The notes below the pieces were generated by a model. That model ran no database searches. It was not told the DNA's origin and was given only the letters and a program-made list of their open reading frames with translations. This document shows positions 13,693 through 16,732 of a DNA stretch of 16,732 bases, in pieces. Each line of letters begins with the position of its first letter. Position 1 is the first letter of the stretch. Origin of the DNA: CAZAGT01 sp964484515 (GTDB taxonomy: Bacteria > Desulfobacterota > DSM-4660 > Desulfatiglandales > HGW-15); assembly GCA_964484515.1 (NCBI GenBank), contig CAZAGT010000082.1, forward strand, positions 1 through 16,732. Reading direction: 5' to 3'. Made by a program: the position numbers and the translations under genes.

Positions 13693-14962
13693 TACAGAAA
13701 CGTCCGCAAGGACAGTCGACATCGTAAACCGGGGACTGGTCAAGCGGTATCGGGCCGAGCGCCGGTTTCGATACTATGGGTTGGCCGGGATCGTTATCAG
13801 CCTGGTCTTCCTCTCCCTCCTTTTCGTAAGCATCGTTGGGAACGGGTACACGGCCTTCCAACAGACATTCATCCAGTTGGATGTCTCCTTCGATCCCGCA
13901 ATCCTGGGTGATGATAGTCTGAGCACGGCCAACTACCCCGGGCTAGTGAAGAAGTCGCTGCAAAGCCTGTTTCCCGATGTGACCGGGCGACGCGACAAGC
14001 GTGCCCTTTATGCACTGGTTAGTTCGGGGGCGGCATTCGAACTGCGGCGGCTGGTCCTTGAAGATCCCGGCATCATCGGCAAGACCATGTCCATCTGGGT
14101 CCCGGCTGACGATAGTGTAGATATGTTACTTAAGGGGCACATCGATCGGGATGTTCAGGAGGACGAACGTCAGCTCAGCGACAAGCAGTTGGCATGGATA
14201 GACCGTCTGACGGAGGACGGCAGGATCAGGAAGCAATTCAATAAAACGCTTCTCACGGCCGGTGATTCCCGCGAACCCGAGTTGGCCGGTATCTGGGGGG
14301 CTGTGGTCGGCTCATTTTTCACCCTAATCGTCACGTTACTTCTGTCATTCCCGACCGGGGTGGCGGCGGCCGTCTATCTGGAGGAGTTTGCCCCCAAGAA
14401 CCGGTGGACCGATCTGATTGAGGTCAATATCAATAACCTGGCGGCCGTGCCCTCGATCGTCTTCGGCCTCCTGGGCCTGGCGGTCTTTCTCAACTTTTTC
14501 GGACTTCCGCGCTCTGCTCCGCTTGTGGGGGGCCTGGTCCTGACGTTGATGACCCTGCCGACGATCATCATTGCCAGCCGAGCGGCCCTCAAGTCGGTGC
14601 CGCCCTCGATTCGAGAGGCGGCTTTGGGCGTGGGGGCGTCCAAGATGCAGACGGTGCTGCACCATGTACTGCCTCTGGCGATGCCCGGCATGTTGACCGG
14701 CGCGATCATCGGCATGGCCCGAGCCCTCGGAGAGACGGCGCCCTTACTTATGATTGGGATGGTGGCCTTCATCGTCGACATCCCGCGTGGTTTTACTGAT
14801 CCAGCAACGGCCTTACCGGTGCAGATCTACCTCTGGGCTGACAGCCCTGAGCGGGCGTTTCTTGAGCGCACCTCGGCTGCGACCATGGTTCTGCTCGCCT
14901 TTCTCATACTTATGAACGCGACGGCCGTGATTCTGCGAAAACGTTTTGAAAGGCGCTGGTGA
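13676..14962 (+). CDS. pstA: Phosphate ABC transporter permease PstA (long form)
   Basis: This 428-residue protein is again longer than the usual 280-300. One membrane helix at about 34-56 is followed by an extracytoplasmic region of about 140 residues, as in the DUF3333-type N-terminal domain of many proteobacterial PstA proteins. The MetI permease domain starts near residue 200 and contains the coupling loop REAALGVGASKMQTVLHHVLP and the signature MARALGETAPLL. It forms a heterodimer with PstC. The start is a GTG at 13676 inside the end of pstC. No ATG or GTG further on preserves the N-terminal domain, and the overlap implies translational coupling. Only a weak ribosome site is visible. Confidence 0.93.
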   Translation: MNNTNDTETSARTVDIVNRGLVKRYRAERRFRYYGLAGIVISLVFLSLLFVSIVGNGYTAFQQTFIQLDVSFDPAILGDDSLSTANYPGLVKKSLQSLFPDVTGRRDKRALYALVSSGAAFELRRLVLEDPGIIGKTMSIWVPADDSVDMLLKGHIDRDVQEDERQLSDKQLAWIDRLTEDGRIRKQFNKTLLTAGDSREPELAGIWGAVVGSFFTLIVTLLLSFPTGVAAAVYLEEFAPKNRWTDLIEVNINNLAAVPSIVFGLLGLAVFLNFFGLPRSAPLVGGLVLTLMTLPTIIIASRAALKSVPPSIREAALGVGASKMQTVLHHVLPLAMPGMLTGAIIGMARALGETAPLLMIGMVAFIVDIPRGFTDPATALPVQIYLWADSPERAFLERTSAATMVLLAFLILMNATAVILRKRFERRW

Positions 14963-14989
14963 AAACGAGATTTTCTCGAGGTATATCTC

Positions 14990-15898
14990 ATGGGACCTTT
15001 AGGCACTGCCATGAACCAAGGTGACGTGGTCATTGAGGAAGAGGTGCAAGCGGAAAAGCAGGCTCGAAGGGAAACCGCTGAGAGAGGCCGAACCCTCGTG
15101 AGCCGCGAAAACCGCGAGACCGTGGGCGAAATCACGGTCGAAGACCCGCGCATGACCTGCCGGGACGTGAACGTCCATTATGGGGACAACCACGCCATCA
15201 AGCGCGTCTCGCTGGATATCGGCCGCAATGAGGTGATCGCCATGATCGGTCCCTCCGGGTGCGGCAAATCGACCTTCCTGCGCTGCCTCAACCGAATGAA
15301 TGATACTATCGAAGGATGCCGGGTGACAGGCGAGATCACGCTCGATGGCGTGGATATCTACGGTAAGGAGATCGACGTGGTCCCATTGCGGGCCCAGATC
15401 GGAATGGTCTTTCAGAAGCCCAACCCGTTTCCGAAGTCCATCTACGACAACGTCGCCTACGGGCCGCTCATCCACGGCCTTGCGCAGAACAAGACGGAAT
15501 TGCATGCGATCGTCGAGACGTCTCTCAGGAGGGCGGGTCTGTGGGAAGAGATCAAGGATCGGCTGGATGAGCCGGGGACGGGTCTGTCGGGGGGTCAGCA
15601 GCAGCGCCTTTGCATCGCCCGGACGATCGCGGTCGGCCCCGAGGTGATCCTGATGGACGAGCCTTGCTCGGCCCTGGATCCGATCGCGACGGCGCGGATC
15701 GAGGACCTGATCGACGAGCTGCGCGAGCAGTACTCGATTGCGATTGTGACTCACGCCATGCAGCAGGCCTCACGCGTCTCGCAACGTACGGCCTATTTCC
15801 ACCTCGGTGATTTGATCGAGGTCGGTCCCACGGAGCAGATCTTCACTAACCCGCTCCATCAGTTGACCGAAGACTACATCACGGGCCGGTTCGGTTAA
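14990..15898 (+). CDS. pstB: Phosphate ABC transporter ATP-binding protein PstB
   Basis: This 302-residue ATPase powers phosphate import from the cytoplasmic side. Walker A is GPSGCGKST (87-95), the Q-loop lies in FQKPNPFPKSIYDNVAYG, the signature is LSGGQQQR (199-206), Walker B is VILMDEP (219-225) followed by the D-loop SALDP, and the H-loop histidine is His255 in VTHAMQQA. These segments are diagnostic of PstB among ABC ATPases. An N-terminal extension of about 50 charged residues precedes the domain and is longer than in E. coli. The ATG at 14990 has GAGG eight bases upstream; an ATG at 15011 is the alternative. It sits 27 bases after pstA. Confidence 0.97.
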   Translation: MGPLGTAMNQGDVVIEEEVQAEKQARRETAERGRTLVSRENRETVGEITVEDPRMTCRDVNVHYGDNHAIKRVSLDIGRNEVIAMIGPSGCGKSTFLRCLNRMNDTIEGCRVTGEITLDGVDIYGKEIDVVPLRAQIGMVFQKPNPFPKSIYDNVAYGPLIHGLAQNKTELHAIVETSLRRAGLWEEIKDRLDEPGTGLSGGQQQRLCIARTIAVGPEVILMDEPCSALDPIATARIEDLIDELREQYSIAIVTHAMQQASRVSQRTAYFHLGDLIEVGPTEQIFTNPLHQLTEDYITGRFG

Positions 15899-15943
15899 GA
15901 GGCAGGGTATTCAAGTTGCCTAGGAAAACGGAAAGGGTTTTCG

Positions 15944-16630
15944 ATGCCCAGAGAGCACATCGTTAAATCCTACGACGAAGAGCTAGCACTGCTCAAGGCA
16001 AAGATGACAACGATGGCGAAGACCGTGGAAGCTCAGCTCAACAAGGCCGTCCAGGCCCTGGGTGGGCGAGACGTGTTTCTAGCCAGGACCATCGTCAGGG
16101 ACGACGAAAAGGTGAATGAACTTCAGCGGGAGCTGGAGACACAAACCGTCAAGCTCCTTGCCCTGCGGCAACCGATGGCGCGCGATCTCCGCGCCGTCAT
16201 TGCAGGCCTCAAAACGGCTTCAGATCTTGAGCGGATCGGTGACTACGCTGCCAATATCGCCTTGCATGTGAGGGACTTGAGCAATGTGTCACTAGAAAGA
16301 CCGTTGGGCTTGCTCATCAGGATGGGCGAAACAGCCACAGGCATGCTGCAGGATGTCGTTGAGGCCTACCAGAAAATGGACGTCCGGAAGGCGATTGAGG
16401 TCTGGCACCGCGATGACGAGATCGATGGCATCTATGCCGATCTTTTGCGTGAGCTTCGGGATTGTATGACCAGAGATGCCCAAAACGTCAAGGTGTACAC
16501 CGGCTTGATTTTTGTGGCCCGGTGCTGCGAACGGATTGGTGATCACGTAACCAACGTGGCTGAAAACGTCTACTTTGTGGAGGAGGGAGAGCCGTATCAC
16601 GGAGAACCGGCTGAAGATCGGGACTACTAG
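15944..16630 (+). CDS. phoU: Phosphate signalling complex protein PhoU
   Basis: This 228-residue all-helical protein is made of two PhoU three-helix bundles. Both carry the family's ERIGD motif: SDLERIGDYAANIA near residue 95 and CCERIGDHVTNVAENVYF near residue 200, where metal ions bind in known structures. The start, PREHIVKSYDEELALLKAKM, is typical. PhoU links Pst transport status to the PhoR/PhoB two-component system and keeps the Pho regulon off when phosphate is plentiful. GGAAAGGG lies upstream of the ATG, 45 bases after pstB. phoB/phoR and pstS are not in the window and may be elsewhere. The acidic C-terminal tail is unremarkable. Confidence 0.96.
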   Translation: MPREHIVKSYDEELALLKAKMTTMAKTVEAQLNKAVQALGGRDVFLARTIVRDDEKVNELQRELETQTVKLLALRQPMARDLRAVIAGLKTASDLERIGDYAANIALHVRDLSNVSLERPLGLLIRMGETATGMLQDVVEAYQKMDVRKAIEVWHRDDEIDGIYADLLRELRDCMTRDAQNVKVYTGLIFVARCCERIGDHVTNVAENVYFVEEGEPYHGEPAEDRDY

Positions 16631-16684
16631 CCAACCGTTGCGGCTACAGCGCCCACCTTAGAACCGCTCTGACCAGAATCAGCG

Positions 16685-16730
16685 ACCACCAGTAGAACTG
16701 GTGGTATGAGGAAGGCCCCTAAAAGGGGCC
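16685..16730. repeat. Hairpin pair at the window edge, REP or IS200/IS605-end-like
   Basis: Stem 1 is ACCACCAGT (16685-16693), loop AGA, ACTGGTGGT (16697-16705), a perfect 9-bp stem. After eight bases (ATGAGGAA) stem 2 is GGCCCCT (16714-16720), loop AAA, AGGGGCC (16724-16730). Paired tight hairpins with a short G/A-rich spacer resemble REP sequences processed by RAYT proteins and the imperfect palindromes at IS200/IS605 ends. Either hairpin could also act as the pst operon terminator, but no U-run is visible before the window ends. Confidence 0.5.
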
Positions 16731-16732
16731 AT

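Noticed and set aside
14999..15754. 251-codon open frame on the - strand inside pstB
   Set aside because: It lies wholly antisense to pstB, whose ABC motifs are all intact. The translation is rich in Arg/His/Asp, as expected of a shadow frame in GC-rich coding DNA.

Overview
The window looks like part of a draft or metagenome-assembled scaffold: it contains a 100-base run of Ns at 6235-6334. The source appears to be a moderately GC-rich, Gram-negative-type bacterium, with several proteins carrying periplasmic signal peptides or membrane anchors, a LytM-type envelope peptidase, and pst permeases with the long N-terminal domains best known from proteobacteria. I cannot place it by sequence alone. 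An uncultured lineage such as Methylomirabilota (NC10), Nitrospirota or Desulfobacterota is a guess, not a result. No tRNA, rRNA, CRISPR array or intact transposase was seen.

Layout. (1) 1-1200, + strand: the 3' part of a DUF47/PhoU-like protein running in from the left edge, then a secreted thioredoxin-fold protein with a CPHC active site. A 15-bp perfect hairpin closes the unit and probably serves both strands. (2) 1246-3428, - strand: ilvB-ilvN (acetolactate synthase large and small subunits, overlapping by one base) behind a near-consensus sigma-70 promoter. The spacer upstream holds two sister hairpins, one nested inside a larger inverted repeat. (3) 3765-4731, - strand: a membrane-anchored rhodanese followed by a MauE/DoxX-type membrane protein, overlapping. 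(4) 4883-7199, - strand: two envelope proteins of similar build (short cytoplasmic tail, one membrane helix, coiled coil, extracytoplasmic domain). One is an M23 endopeptidase and the other has an unknown C-terminal domain. Between them is a 143-bp tandem duplication interrupted by the assembly gap. (5) 7327-8433, - strand: an Old Yellow Enzyme-family oxidoreductase with its own promoter and a long structured leader. (6) 8880-11079, + strand: a small secreted protein of unknown function and a REC-GAF-HD-GYP response regulator predicted to degrade cyclic di-GMP. (7) 11080-11965, - strand: cupin and Nudix genes. (8) 12099-16630, + strand: a Pho-box-like array of four 11-bp direct repeats followed by pstC-pstA-pstB-phoU, the membrane and ATPase parts of the high-affinity phosphate importer plus its signalling regulator. 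No pstS is present in the window. (9) 16685-16730: a pair of tight hairpins resembling REP or IS200/IS605-end structures.

How the genes work together. The best-supported unit is the phosphate-starvation operon, whose upstream repeats predict control by a PhoB/PhoP-type response regulator. The divergent cupin gene shares that intergenic region. The ilv pair makes acetolactate and acetohydroxybutyrate for branched amino acids. The rhodanese/MauE-DoxX pair and the separate CPHC protein suggest extracytoplasmic thiol or sulfur chemistry. That link is inference. I did not find a convincing, wholly new multi-gene system. The most unusual items are the Pho-box array, the nested hairpins upstream of ilvB, the tandem duplication at the scaffold gap and the terminal hairpin pair.
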